Of a DNA stretch of 12,535 bases, positions 1 through 7,342 are shown piece after piece. The position numbers and the translations under genes are program-made. Positions within the stretch are counted from its first letter, which is position 1. Each line of letters begins with the position of its first letter. This stretch comes from DASQBT01 sp049578545 (GTDB taxonomy: Bacteria > Pseudomonadota > Gammaproteobacteria > Burkholderiales > Thiobacillaceae). Location of the stretch: assembly GCA_049578545.1 (NCBI GenBank), contig JBAUMF010000059.1, positions 1-12,535 of the forward strand. Direction: 5' to 3'. Below the pieces are notes generated by a model. It saw only the letters and a list, made by a program, of their open reading frames with translations, was not told the origin of the DNA and did no database searches.

Positions 1-1
1 G

Positions 2-373
2 CCACACGCAGCAGACATGCCCGCACTTTATCAACGAGCATCGGTGGTGCTGAACCCCAGTTTGGTCGACAACATGCCCAATTCGGTTCTTGAGGCATTG
101 GCAGCAGGCATTCCGGTAGTAAGCACGGAAGTAGGTGGCGTTCCTTACATCCTTCAACATGAAGCAAGTGCACTGTTGGTCCCGCCGGGCGACGAGACTG
201 CAATGGCGGAAGCGATTGTACGAGTCCTGAAGGACAAATCGCTCGCAGATGGACTTGTTGCCAGAGGGCTGGAGGTCGCAACTCGCTATAGTTGGCCAAA
301 TGTCAAACAAACCTTACTTGGCATTTATCAACAGGTGACAGGGGATCAATTGTCCAGAGGATCAGGAACATGA
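2..373 (+). CDS. Glycosyltransferase family 4 (GT-B), C-terminal fragment cut by the window edge
   Basis: The frame is open from the left edge, so only about the last 123 residues are seen and the true start lies outside the window. What remains is the nucleotide-sugar-binding half of a GT-B retaining glycosyltransferase (Glycos_transf_1 type). It shows the stretch DNMPNSVLEALAAGIPVV, followed by STEVGGVPY and a helix-rich tail with NVKQTLLGIYQQV. In the usual EX7E motif of the family the second Glu is present (SVLEAL), but the first position is Asn (MPN), a variant seen in some GT4 subfamilies. The enzyme would add a sugar to a growing lipid-linked glycan at the cytoplasmic face of the membrane. 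Its stop codon overlaps the next start in an ATGA at 370-373, pointing to translational coupling. Donor and acceptor cannot be told from this fragment. Confidence 0.9.
   Translation, partial: PHAADMPALYQRASVVLNPSLVDNMPNSVLEALAAGIPVVSTEVGGVPYILQHEASALLVPPGDETAMAEAIVRVLKDKSLADGLVARGLEVATRYSWPNVKQTLLGIYQQVTGDQLSRGSGT
356..360 (+). promoter_or_regulatory. Ribosome binding site for the adenylate-forming enzyme at 370
   Basis: AGAGG lies 9 bases before the ATG at 370, inside the end of the upstream glycosyltransferase gene. Together with the ATGA overlap it decides for the start at 370 over the in-frame ATG at 292. The earlier ATG would bury 82 bp in the preceding gene and add an N-terminus that does not look like the family. 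Confidence 0.6.
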
Positions 374-1755
374 ACCCCTGGGCTGCCCGTAATCTGGTCT
401 ATCCGTTTCAGGAAAGAATCGTGGGCCGGCCCACCTTCTCCTACCTGAAGGAGCTGGAACAAAGCCAATGGCTTTCCCGATCCGCGCTGGAAACGCTGCA
501 GGCACAAAAGCTGAATGAACTGCTGCTGACGGCGCTGGACCACAGCCCCTGGCATGCGAACCGGATTCGCGCGGCCGGCCTGGAGCAGCAAGTGCGTGAA
601 GGACGCGTGGGTCTTGGTGATCTTCCCCGTGTGCCGGTAATGAACAAGCGCGATGCCTGGGAAAACCTGGATCGCATAGTGTGGAAAGGAGTGCCCGGCG
701 GCGCGTTCAAATACACGACGGGTGGTTCGTCGGGTGAGCCGCTGATCTTCTATTTTGGCCGCCGGCGACAGGCTTCCGATGCCGCAGGCCGGATGCGGGC
801 GCGGCGCTGGTGGGGTGTGGAAGTGGGCGACCGGGAGGTCTACCTGTGGGGCGCACCAGTGGAACTCAACAAGACCGACCGCATCAAGACGCTGCGCGAC
901 CGGCTGATCAACCAGCTGGTGCTGAATGCTTTCGAGATGTCTTCGGAAAGGATGGATGAATACCTGCACGCCATTTCTGCCTGGCAGCCCAAGTGTATCT
1001 ATGGCTATGCCAGTTCGATTGCCCTGTTGGCGGCCCATGGGGAGGCGCGTGGCATCAGGCTTCAGCTTCCGGAACTCAAGGTAGTATGTACCACGGGTGA
1101 GCCGCTCTATCCTCACCAGAGGGAGCTGATTCGCAGGTTCTTCAACGCGCCGGTGGCGAATGAATTCGGCAGCCGCGACATCGGGTTCACAGCCCATGAG
1201 ACCCCCGGTGGCCAGATGCTGCTGATGAGCGAAAGCCACATTCTGGAAGCCCTGGACTCCAGTGGGAAGTCAGTCGCCCTGGGTGAGATGGGAGAAGCGG
1301 TCATCACCGGATTCACCTCGGAGGCCCAGCCCTTCATCCGCTATCGCACCGGGGACATGGTGCGCGTGTCCGCGCAGGCTGAGTCTGCAGGCCGCGGCTT
1401 GCATGTCATCCAGGAAGTGATTGGGCGCGAGACTGACTTTGTGGTTCGGGAAGATGGCACCATCATGCATGCCCTGGCAGTGATTTATGTGCTTCGGGCC
1501 GTGGAGGGCGTGGCCCAGTTCAAGTGCATTCAGCACAGCACCTTGCACATGGAAGTGCAGATCGTTCCCGGACCGACCTGGAGCGATCTGGCAGCGCAGG
1601 CGGCAGTAAAGGGACTCAAGGCACGCCTCGGTCAAGATCTGCAGGTCACGCTGACCATGATGCATGACATCCTGCCCGAGGCCTCAGGCAAATATCGGTA
1701 CGTTATAAGCCATGTCGGCATGGAAAGAGAGCTGCAACAGGCAGTTGCGAGATGA
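370..1755 (+). CDS. CapK/PaaK-like adenylate-forming enzyme (phenylacetate-CoA ligase family)
   Basis: A 461-residue member of the ANL superfamily, close in layout to phenylacetate-CoA ligases and to the CapK proteins of capsule loci. Visible motifs are the nucleotide-binding loop YTTGGSSGEPL (about residues 115-125), TTGEPL (241-246), NEFGSRD (264-270), the adenylate-binding YRTGD (325-329), and a C-terminal PEASGKYRYV whose Lys is the likely adenylation lysine. The family activates a carboxylic acid with ATP to an acyl-adenylate and often passes it to CoA. In polysaccharide loci the acid and acceptor are usually unknown, so a role in acylating or amidating a sugar is inference. No signal peptide or membrane segment is seen, so it should be cytoplasmic. 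The start at 370 overlaps the upstream stop, and its own stop overlaps the next start (ATGA, 1752-1755). Family assignment is firm; the substrate is unknown. Confidence 0.88.
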   Translation: MNPWAARNLVYPFQERIVGRPTFSYLKELEQSQWLSRSALETLQAQKLNELLLTALDHSPWHANRIRAAGLEQQVREGRVGLGDLPRVPVMNKRDAWENLDRIVWKGVPGGAFKYTTGGSSGEPLIFYFGRRRQASDAAGRMRARRWWGVEVGDREVYLWGAPVELNKTDRIKTLRDRLINQLVLNAFEMSSERMDEYLHAISAWQPKCIYGYASSIALLAAHGEARGIRLQLPELKVVCTTGEPLYPHQRELIRRFFNAPVANEFGSRDIGFTAHETPGGQMLLMSESHILEALDSSGKSVALGEMGEAVITGFTSEAQPFIRYRTGDMVRVSAQAESAGRGLHVIQEVIGRETDFVVREDGTIMHALAVIYVLRAVEGVAQFKCIQHSTLHMEVQIVPGPTWSDLAAQAAVKGLKARLGQDLQVTLTMMHDILPEASGKYRYVISHVGMERELQQAVAR

Positions 1756-2984
1756 CGTGCGCTGACCCGATGAAACTGACAGACCTGATTGACCTTCCCC
1801 TGCGTTACAAGCCCTGGCAGCCTCGCCACCTGCGCCTGGTCATGGAAGATATTTCAGGCAGTGCCAAGCGGACTGAACTTGACCATCGCACGCATCTCAG
1901 GGCCACCATTGACTGGCTGTGCCGTGCGCAGGATGTGCGCGCCGGGAAATCCGATGCGGGCGGCGTGGCGGCAGGCTGGAGTTTTGAGGACGGCTGGCTG
2001 CCCAGTTACCCGGAAACCACCGGTTATATCATCGAGACCTTTGTTGCAGCGGCCCAATACCTCGGCAGGCCTGAACTCGTCGAACGAGCGCAGCGCATGA
2101 TCGACTGGGAACTGTCCCTGCAGGATGCAGACGGTGCCTTTCCCGGGCACTTTGGCGAAAAGGGCAGTCACCCGGTGATATTCAATCAGGGCCAGATCAT
2201 GCATGGACTGGTTGCAGGTTATACCCAGTTGCAACGCAAGGATTGCCTGGAGGCGGGCCTGAAGGCTGGCCGCTGGCTGGCAGCGCAGCAGGATGAAGAT
2301 GGCTGCTATCGGAAATTCGAACACAATGGCGTGCCCCATGTGTACAACACGAGGGCGATCTGGCCACTGGTCGGCATTGGATTGCTGGCCAATGAGCCGA
2401 GTCTCGTCACTGCCGCGTGTCACAATCTCGACTGGGCCCTATCCAGGCAGACCCCTTCCGGCTGGTACCGGACCAATGCCTTCATTCCGCAGCGCGATCC
2501 CTTTACCCATACCATTGCGTATGCAATAAGGGGGTTTCTCGAATCTGCCGTTTTGCTGGGCGAAAAGCGTTATCTGAATTCGGCTGAACGTGCGGCCCGG
2601 GGACTGATGGAAAAACAGCGCAGTGATGGCTGGCTGGCTAGCACGTATGACGACGGCTGGATGCCAACCGCCAGCTATGCCTGCGTGACTGGGGTGGCGC
2701 AGATGGCGCTCTGCTGGCTGCGTCTGTTCCAGATTACGGGCTCGCAGGATTATCGCGAGGCCGCAGGCAAAGCGATTGCCTATGCGAAGCGCACCCAGCG
2801 GGTCGAGGAAGATGACGACATCGTGCGTGGAGCCATACCAGGCTCTGCGCCCATATGGGGCGCCTATTCGCGCTTTGAATTTCCCAACTGGGCGGCAAAG
2901 TTTTTTGCTGATGCCCTGATGATGGACATGGCAAACACGGTAGTGCCCCCCGTTCCTGAAGTAGCAAAGGGGTTTGCCAGGTGA
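1752..2984 (+). CDS. Predicted alpha/alpha-toroid protein with QW-like repeats (prenyltransferase/squalene-cyclase or six-hairpin fold), function unknown
   Basis: A 410-residue soluble protein without signal peptide. It contains regularly spaced Q..(D)G-aromatic motifs after helices: QDADGAF (Q124), QDEDGCY (about Q180), QTPSGWY (Q233) and QRSDGWL (Q289), about 55 residues apart. Weaker candidates lie at Q60 and Q349. Such spacing fits six helical hairpins forming an alpha/alpha barrel, as in squalene cyclases, prenyltransferases, several polysaccharide lyases, sugar epimerases and six-hairpin glycosidases. Another block that looks conserved is IWGAYSRFEFPNWAAKFFADAL near 368-389. The canonical DXDD acid motif of squalene-hopene cyclase is not evident, so terpene cyclisation is not supported. 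In this context a carbohydrate-active role is more likely, but this is inference. The start ATG 1752 overlaps the previous stop; a second in-frame ATG at 1770 is possible, and neither has a strong ribosome site. The end overlaps the next gene by GTGA at 2981. Confidence 0.8.
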   Translation: MTCADPMKLTDLIDLPLRYKPWQPRHLRLVMEDISGSAKRTELDHRTHLRATIDWLCRAQDVRAGKSDAGGVAAGWSFEDGWLPSYPETTGYIIETFVAAAQYLGRPELVERAQRMIDWELSLQDADGAFPGHFGEKGSHPVIFNQGQIMHGLVAGYTQLQRKDCLEAGLKAGRWLAAQQDEDGCYRKFEHNGVPHVYNTRAIWPLVGIGLLANEPSLVTAACHNLDWALSRQTPSGWYRTNAFIPQRDPFTHTIAYAIRGFLESAVLLGEKRYLNSAERAARGLMEKQRSDGWLASTYDDGWMPTASYACVTGVAQMALCWLRLFQITGSQDYREAAGKAIAYAKRTQRVEEDDDIVRGAIPGSAPIWGAYSRFEFPNWAAKFFADALMMDMANTVVPPVPEVAKGFAR

Positions 2985-3814
2985 GCGAATTGTCCCTGCT
3001 GATCCTGTGCGGCCGTAGTCCGCGTCATCTATACGTCGCCAATGCCCTATGTCGGGCGGGCAGGGCCTTGGCCATCGTGCAGGAAACCGGTGGGGAATGG
3101 AATCTGCAGAAGACCCTCAGGAAGCTGCGGCCCGATAACCTGTCTCGCAAGGTCTGGCGCTGGCTGCGGGATCGCAGGCGCTATACGGGAAGGGGCGAGG
3201 CCAAATTCTTCTTTGGCGCTGAGCCCCCTCGTCTGGATCACCCGGAACTGGTAAGAGAGGTTCCCCATATCAATCACCCCGACGTGTTGCGCATGGCTCG
3301 CGAACTCAAGCCGGACCTTATTTGCGTGTTTGGCACCTCCCTTATCCGCGGCAAGCTTCTCAAAGAAGGCCGTCTGGGCATGGTCAACCTGCATGGCGGC
3401 CTCTCGCCGGAATACCGGGGCGCAGATTGCACCTTCTGGGCCCTTTATAATGGCGAACCGGAGAAAGTAGGCTGCACGCTTCACTTCATCAATGAAGGCA
3501 TAGATACAGGCAATCTTATCGCCCATATCAGCCCTGCAATCTCCGAGGGGGATACCGAGCTGCCGCTGTTCTGGCGGGCGGTAAAAGACAGTGCAACGGC
3601 CTATGTGGAATTTATTCGCCGTCTGGCAGCGGGAGAGCGTTTTGGTGTGCCGCAGTCAGAAAAGGGACAGCTCTACCAGGTTAAACAGCGGGGACTCAAA
3701 CAGGAGCAGGAGTTGGATCGACGGTTAAGGGATGGATTGTTAACACAGGTAAGCGTGCCACCACGGGTAGTCTGGTTTGGACGAAGCGCGCCAATGGCGA
3801 AGGAGTTAATGTGA
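2981..3814 (+). CDS. Formyltransferase family protein (sugar N-formyltransferase-like)
   Basis: A 277-residue protein with the catalytic core of the methionyl-tRNA/GART formyltransferase fold. NLHGGLSPEYRGAD (residues 136-149) supplies the Asn136 and His138 pair, and HFINEGIDTGNLI (168-180) supplies Asp175, which together form the usual Asn-His-Asp triad. In surface-glycan loci such enzymes move a formyl group from N10-formyltetrahydrofolate to the amino group of a nucleotide-linked amino sugar. That role is inferred from context, and no sugar aminotransferase is visible in this window to supply the substrate. It lacks the long C-terminal tRNA-binding domain expected of Fmt (about 315 residues), which argues against a housekeeping role. 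It starts with GTG inside a GTGA overlap with the preceding gene, with AAAGG about ten bases upstream, and ends in another GTGA overlap at 3811-3814. Confidence 0.86.
   Translation: MSELSLLILCGRSPRHLYVANALCRAGRALAIVQETGGEWNLQKTLRKLRPDNLSRKVWRWLRDRRRYTGRGEAKFFFGAEPPRLDHPELVREVPHINHPDVLRMARELKPDLICVFGTSLIRGKLLKEGRLGMVNLHGGLSPEYRGADCTFWALYNGEPEKVGCTLHFINEGIDTGNLIAHISPAISEGDTELPLFWRAVKDSATAYVEFIRRLAAGERFGVPQSEKGQLYQVKQRGLKQEQELDRRLRDGLLTQVSVPPRVVWFGRSAPMAKELM
3800..3805 (+). promoter_or_regulatory. Strong ribosome binding site for the O-ligase GTG start
   Basis: AAGGAG sits 5 bases before the GTG at 3811. This is the best Shine-Dalgarno match in the first block and supports the GTG as the true start, although it lies within the last codons of the formyltransferase gene. 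It suggests the membrane protein is translated partly independently of coupling. Confidence 0.75.
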
Positions 3815-5115
3815 GAGACCTGATTGTCATGGCCATCGTATTTGTTGGGCTGTTCTTTGTGTTCCGACGCCCTCACTATGGGATCTACCTCTGGTCCTGG
3901 ATTGCCTACATGAATCCGCATCGGCTGTGCTGGGGTTTCGCATATAACTTTCCTTTTGCCCTAATCATTGCAGTTGTTACGTTATTATCCTATGCCCTTT
4001 CCAAGGAACCCAAGCGCATTCCCTGGACAGTCGAAATCATCGTTTTGCTGTTGTTCAACGTCTGGATCGTAGTCTGCAATTTTTTCGCCTTTTATCCGGC
4101 GCTTGCTTGGACGGAGTGGGATAAGATTTGGAAGATCCAGCTGATGACCTTGGTGACCATCATGCTGATCACCGACCGCCAGCGCCTGCGTTGGCTGGTT
4201 TGGGTAATCGCCCTCTCCCTCGGGTTCTACGGAGTCAAGGGAGGCATATTTACCATTCTCCACGGCGGCGTCTATCAGGTGCGAGGGCCATACGGCACCT
4301 TCATCGGTGGAAACAACGAAATCGCCCTGGCCCTCGTTATCACCGTGCCCCTGATCCGCTACCTGCATTTGCAGGCTAAGCGGATCTGGGTTCGCTGGGG
4401 TTTGGCGGCCGCCATGGTGCTGACTAGCGTGGCAGCCATCGGCAGTCAGTCAAGGGGGGCTTTGCTCGCCATGCTCAGCATGGGCGCTTTTCTGTGGCTC
4501 AAGAGCCGGGGCAAGATCATAACGGGTATTTACATGGGGATTGCCATCGCCATCATGGCCATGGTCATGCCTCAAGCGTGGTATGAGCGGATGAACACCA
4601 TCCAGAACTATCAAACTGATGATTCTGCCATGGGGCGGATCAATGCTTGGCATACGGCATACAACGTGGCCAGGGACCGGATTACCGGCGGTGGGTTGAT
4701 GATGTTTCAGTACCCGACTTTTCGGCGCTATGCACCTGACCCTGACGACGTTCATGACGTCCACAGTATTTACTTTGAGGTCATCGGAGAGACGGGTTTT
4801 GTCGGATTCGGCCTATATATGCTGCTGGGGTTTTTGACCTGGTGGAAAGCCAGCAAGGTCATCAAGCGATGCAAGAAGAACTCCGAGCAGAAATGGGCGG
4901 CTGACCTGGCTTCCATGGTCCAGGTCAGCATGGTGGGCTATGCGAGTGGAGGTGCGTTTCTTGGCTTGGCCTGGTTTGATCTTTATTACCATCTGGTTGC
5001 AATGGTGGTGATACTCCATACCATCACGCAAGGGCAAACAGTGGCCCAAGCAGCGCAGATAACAAGTGGACAGCTCACCCGGGGTACTGCCCGTTTGCTC
5101 GAACCAAGAGCCTAA
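3811..5115 (+). CDS. Exosortase A-associated O-glycosylation ligase / O-antigen ligase-like polymerase (TIGR03097-like)
   Basis: A 434-residue polytopic membrane protein with roughly ten to twelve hydrophobic segments, for example near 3-19, 44-63, 74-92, 127-148, 168-183, 196-211, 236-253, 328-347 and 388-404. The N-terminus with WSWIAYMNPHRLCWGFAYNF is, as far as I recognise, the hallmark of the O-ligase family that co-occurs with exosortase A. GSQSRGALLAM (211-221) matches the Wzy_C/O-antigen ligase region. A large loop (about 254-325) carries GRINAWHTAYNVARDR and leads to HDVHSIYFEVIGETGF, where family ligases keep essential His and Glu residues. Such proteins move a finished glycan from undecaprenyl pyrophosphate to an acceptor, or polymerise repeat units, on the periplasmic side. 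Protein O-glycosylation of PEP-CTERM proteins has been proposed for this family but is not shown by this sequence. It is the last gene of the coupled plus-strand block. Confidence 0.88.
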   Translation: MRDLIVMAIVFVGLFFVFRRPHYGIYLWSWIAYMNPHRLCWGFAYNFPFALIIAVVTLLSYALSKEPKRIPWTVEIIVLLLFNVWIVVCNFFAFYPALAWTEWDKIWKIQLMTLVTIMLITDRQRLRWLVWVIALSLGFYGVKGGIFTILHGGVYQVRGPYGTFIGGNNEIALALVITVPLIRYLHLQAKRIWVRWGLAAAMVLTSVAAIGSQSRGALLAMLSMGAFLWLKSRGKIITGIYMGIAIAIMAMVMPQAWYERMNTIQNYQTDDSAMGRINAWHTAYNVARDRITGGGLMMFQYPTFRRYAPDPDDVHDVHSIYFEVIGETGFVGFGLYMLLGFLTWWKASKVIKRCKKNSEQKWAADLASMVQVSMVGYASGGAFLGLAWFDLYYHLVAMVVILHTITQGQTVAQAAQITSGQLTRGTARLLEPRA

Positions 5116-5461
5116 GTGCGGATTACAGAAGCGCTGATTTTTTTGGTCATGGCGAAGAGTACAACGAGGAAGCGATCCAGCCGTGGGTTGAAGCCATTCC
5201 GCGCTAGATTTCTTCCTGCCGCGCTACGCTCGCGTTCGCGATGAATAACTGATCAAATTAGGGTTTCGCAGGGGATATGGATGAGCGATTTGAGACGATC
5301 AGCGATTCGAGATTGTTAAGCAACAGAACCACGGAAACTCGAAAATGCTCGCTCGCCACGGCCCTGTGGGTCTTGCGATGGCGCCGGTGCGAAACGGCAA
5401 AGCAGTCTTAGCAGTCCATCTGTTTAGATCGTTCGTTTCGGATCAATAACGATGACTCGGC
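5116..5461 (+). other. Intergenic gap between convergent genes, with possible decayed reading frames
   Basis: 346 bp between the ends of the O-ligase (plus) and the asparagine-synthetase-like gene (minus). No open frame here is convincing. A plus-strand stretch from about 5118 to 5207 reads EEYNEEAIQPWVEAIPR before a stop. One frame over, up to about 5245, it reads LDFFLPRYARVRDE then stop. Together these look like a frameshifted remnant, but no family is recognised. A 34-codon frame at 5345-5449 and a 31-codon Arg-rich frame at 5149-5244 are likely chance. An imperfect 17-bp direct repeat (GCGATTTGAGACGATCA then GCGATTCGAGATTGTTA) falls near 5285-5320. I see no GC-rich hairpin followed by a T run, so no intrinsic terminator for either gene is called. 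Confidence 0.5.
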
Positions 5462-7291
5462 TCAGTGGTGATGCGCCTCAAGCCACTGTTCAAGTATCAT
5501 GCTCACCCAGATCATAACGCCATAATAACTGGCATGGGTGTTCTGCTGATGATGCAGGATGTGATCGAGATAGCGCTTGCGCACCCAGCCCCTGCGGGAC
5601 AGGCTGGCTAGGCTGTCACCGACCAGTTCCCGCAACGGTTCATGTGTGACGCTCCAGGGTCCAAAGGGCAGTCCGAAACCATGTTTGCGCTTGTTTATGA
5701 TTTGTTCCGGCAGCAGGTCGCGCAGCGCTTCCTTGAAGAACCAGCGCAGCTTCAAGCCCTTGACCAGATAGTCAGGTGGCAACTGTCCGGAAAAACTGAC
5801 CAGGTCATCATCCAGCAACGGGAAACGGGCTTCAACTCCAGCTGCTTCGCACATGGTGACAACCTTGCGCAAATCATTATCGGCCAGGGTGAACTTAAGA
5901 TCGATGTGCATCATGCGCTTGACGGGATCCGGATGATTGGTGCGCTCATAAACTTCGCGCAGGTGTCGCGCAGGTGCCGAAGGATCGACAGCCGCGCGGA
6001 AATCTCCCTCAAAGATGTCACTCAACGGACTGCGATGCAGAAAGTTATAGGTTTCCAGGCGGTCAGGCAGCCTTACATTGGCCTGATCCACATAACTCCT
6101 CAATTTACGCACGGGCAGGTGTTCTGAGAGGAAGGGAAGATGGGCCAGCGGCTCAATCAGGCCCTGACGCAAAAAGCCGGGCAAGTGAAAATAGGCCTCG
6201 AACACTTTTTGCTTGGCATAGCGGGCGTTGCCACCGAAGATTTCGTCGCCGCCATCGCCGCCCAGCATGACTTCAATGCCATGTTCGCGTGCCAGTTTGG
6301 CGCAGTAATAGGCGGGCACGGCGGAGTCATTGCCAAATGGTTCGTCATAGTGCTGGTTTATGATGGGAATGGCGCTGACAATGTCGGCGGGTTTGAGGTA
6401 GTACTCATGGCTGTGTGATGCATATTGGCGCGCCGCAATGCGGGCATATTCCATCTCGTCGAAGCCTTCCGCGTCGAAGCCGATGGAAAACGTTTCAGCA
6501 GGCCGACCCTGGACCGCGGTTAGTGCGCCGACCACGGTGGAACTGTCTGTGCCGCCTGAAAGAAATGCGCCGGTGGCGGACGCGCTGAGTCTATCTTCTA
6601 TGCCCGCTGTAAGGCGGGAGCGAAACGCTTCGCGAAAGGAGGGAAAAGCCCGGCTGGTGTCAGGGGTGTAATCCATGGTCCAGTAGAAATTCCGGCTTAC
6701 CTTACCCTGGTCGTAGCTCAATAATTCGCCCGGCAGCAGTTTTTCCACATTCTGGTAAAGCGTTCCGGGGCTGGGCAGGACATGAAAGTAAAAGAAGTCG
6801 TATATGGCCTGAAGGTCGATCTGACGGCCAACAGCTGGATGACTGGCAACCGCGCTGGCACTGGTGGAAAATACCAGCTGATCCTTGACTGTGGCAAAAC
6901 ATAAACGCTCAATGCCCATTGGATCGATTGCCAGCCAGGCTTTGGCTTCATCGGGTTTCAGCACGGCGAGGGAAAAGGAGCCACCCAGGTGGTTTAGCGC
7001 CTGCGAGGACCCCTCGCGCCATGCGGCCAGGGCAGCTTCTCCGGGTGACTGTTCACGCGCCAGGCGGGCGAGGTCTTGGCGTTTGAATGAGGGACGACCG
7101 TGCAGGGCAATTATGAAGCCGTCGCGCATCAGCAGTGCGCTGCGGCCAAAGTCGTCCTTTAGTCCAATGCCATGGTTCACGCCTGAACCCTGCTGCAGAT
7201 GGCTGCTGCTTGGGTGGAGGATAGATGCCAGCAGGTCGTGCAGGGTATCGGGGGCGTCATGGTGGCCAAGCCACCCGTATAGTCCGTTCAT
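5462..7291 (-). CDS. Asparagine-synthetase-like amide ligase with a degenerate glutaminase domain
   Basis: A 609-residue protein laid out like class II asparagine synthetases: an N-terminal glutaminase-like domain (about 1-190) and a C-terminal ATP-pyrophosphatase synthetase domain. The synthetase half is intact, with PP-loop SGGTDSS (245-251), GGDGGDEIFGG (344-354), EARFPLLDDDLV (about 487-498) and NKRKHGFGLPFGPW (533-546). The N-terminus is MNGLYGWLG instead of the usual MCGI..., so the nucleophile Cys2 is replaced by Asn, and the NGEIYN region reads ALHGRPSF. Glutamine hydrolysis is therefore unlikely; the enzyme may use free ammonia or another amine, as beta-lactam synthetase relatives do. 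Exosortase A loci commonly encode amidotransferases of this superfamily, but those I know keep the Cys. It is the only minus-strand gene, convergent with the O-ligase and divergent from the sulfotransferase. No clear Shine-Dalgarno precedes the ATG. The substrate is unknown; amidation of a uronic acid or sugar carboxylate is a guess from context. Confidence 0.88.
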   Translation of the reverse strand: MNGLYGWLGHHDAPDTLHDLLASILHPSSSHLQQGSGVNHGIGLKDDFGRSALLMRDGFIIALHGRPSFKRQDLARLAREQSPGEAALAAWREGSSQALNHLGGSFSLAVLKPDEAKAWLAIDPMGIERLCFATVKDQLVFSTSASAVASHPAVGRQIDLQAIYDFFYFHVLPSPGTLYQNVEKLLPGELLSYDQGKVSRNFYWTMDYTPDTSRAFPSFREAFRSRLTAGIEDRLSASATGAFLSGGTDSSTVVGALTAVQGRPAETFSIGFDAEGFDEMEYARIAARQYASHSHEYYLKPADIVSAIPIINQHYDEPFGNDSAVPAYYCAKLAREHGIEVMLGGDGGDEIFGGNARYAKQKVFEAYFHLPGFLRQGLIEPLAHLPFLSEHLPVRKLRSYVDQANVRLPDRLETYNFLHRSPLSDIFEGDFRAAVDPSAPARHLREVYERTNHPDPVKRMMHIDLKFTLADNDLRKVVTMCEAAGVEARFPLLDDDLVSFSGQLPPDYLVKGLKLRWFFKEALRDLLPEQIINKRKHGFGLPFGPWSVTHEPLRELVGDSLASLSRRGWVRKRYLDHILHHQQNTHASYYGVMIWVSMILEQWLEAHHH

Positions 7292-7342
7292 TGTGATGGC
7301 TTGATATTGGTTTGAATCAACAACGACAGTAAGGCGAAAAGT
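7292..7342. promoter_or_regulatory. Short divergent intergenic region
   Basis: 51 bp separate the ATG of the minus-strand synthetase-like gene from the proposed TTG of the sulfotransferase, so promoter elements for both directions must lie here or reach into the flanking coding sequence. An interrupted inverted repeat, TTGAT-N10-ATCAA, falls at about 7301-7320 and could be an operator half-site pair. No sigma-70 or sigma-54 promoter with proper spacing could be picked out with confidence. AAGG at 7331-7334 is the likely ribosome site for the plus-strand gene. Confidence 0.3.

Noticed and set aside
731..1110. Repeated GGGTGAGCCGCT at about 732 and 1094 as a DNA repeat
   Set aside because: Both copies encode GEPL in two conserved motifs of the same enzyme, so protein constraint and codon use explain it.
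346..1239. 297-codon minus-strand open frame opposite the adenylate-forming gene
   Set aside because: The plus-strand frame holds all ANL-family motifs; the minus-strand product shows no domain-like pattern and is an expected shadow in GC-rich coding DNA.
1854..2423. 189-codon minus-strand open frame opposite the toroid gene
   Set aside because: It lies fully inside a gene with a clear repeat pattern and has no recognisable motif.
5149..5244. 31-codon Arg/Lys-rich frame in the gap
   Set aside because: Very short, no ribosome site, and its basic composition is a typical artefact of reading GC-rich DNA out of frame.
5642..6418. Plus-strand open frames opposite the asparagine-synthetase-like gene
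   Set aside because: The minus-strand frame encodes the intact PP-loop and GGDGGDE motifs; the plus-strand frames have no protein-like features of their own.
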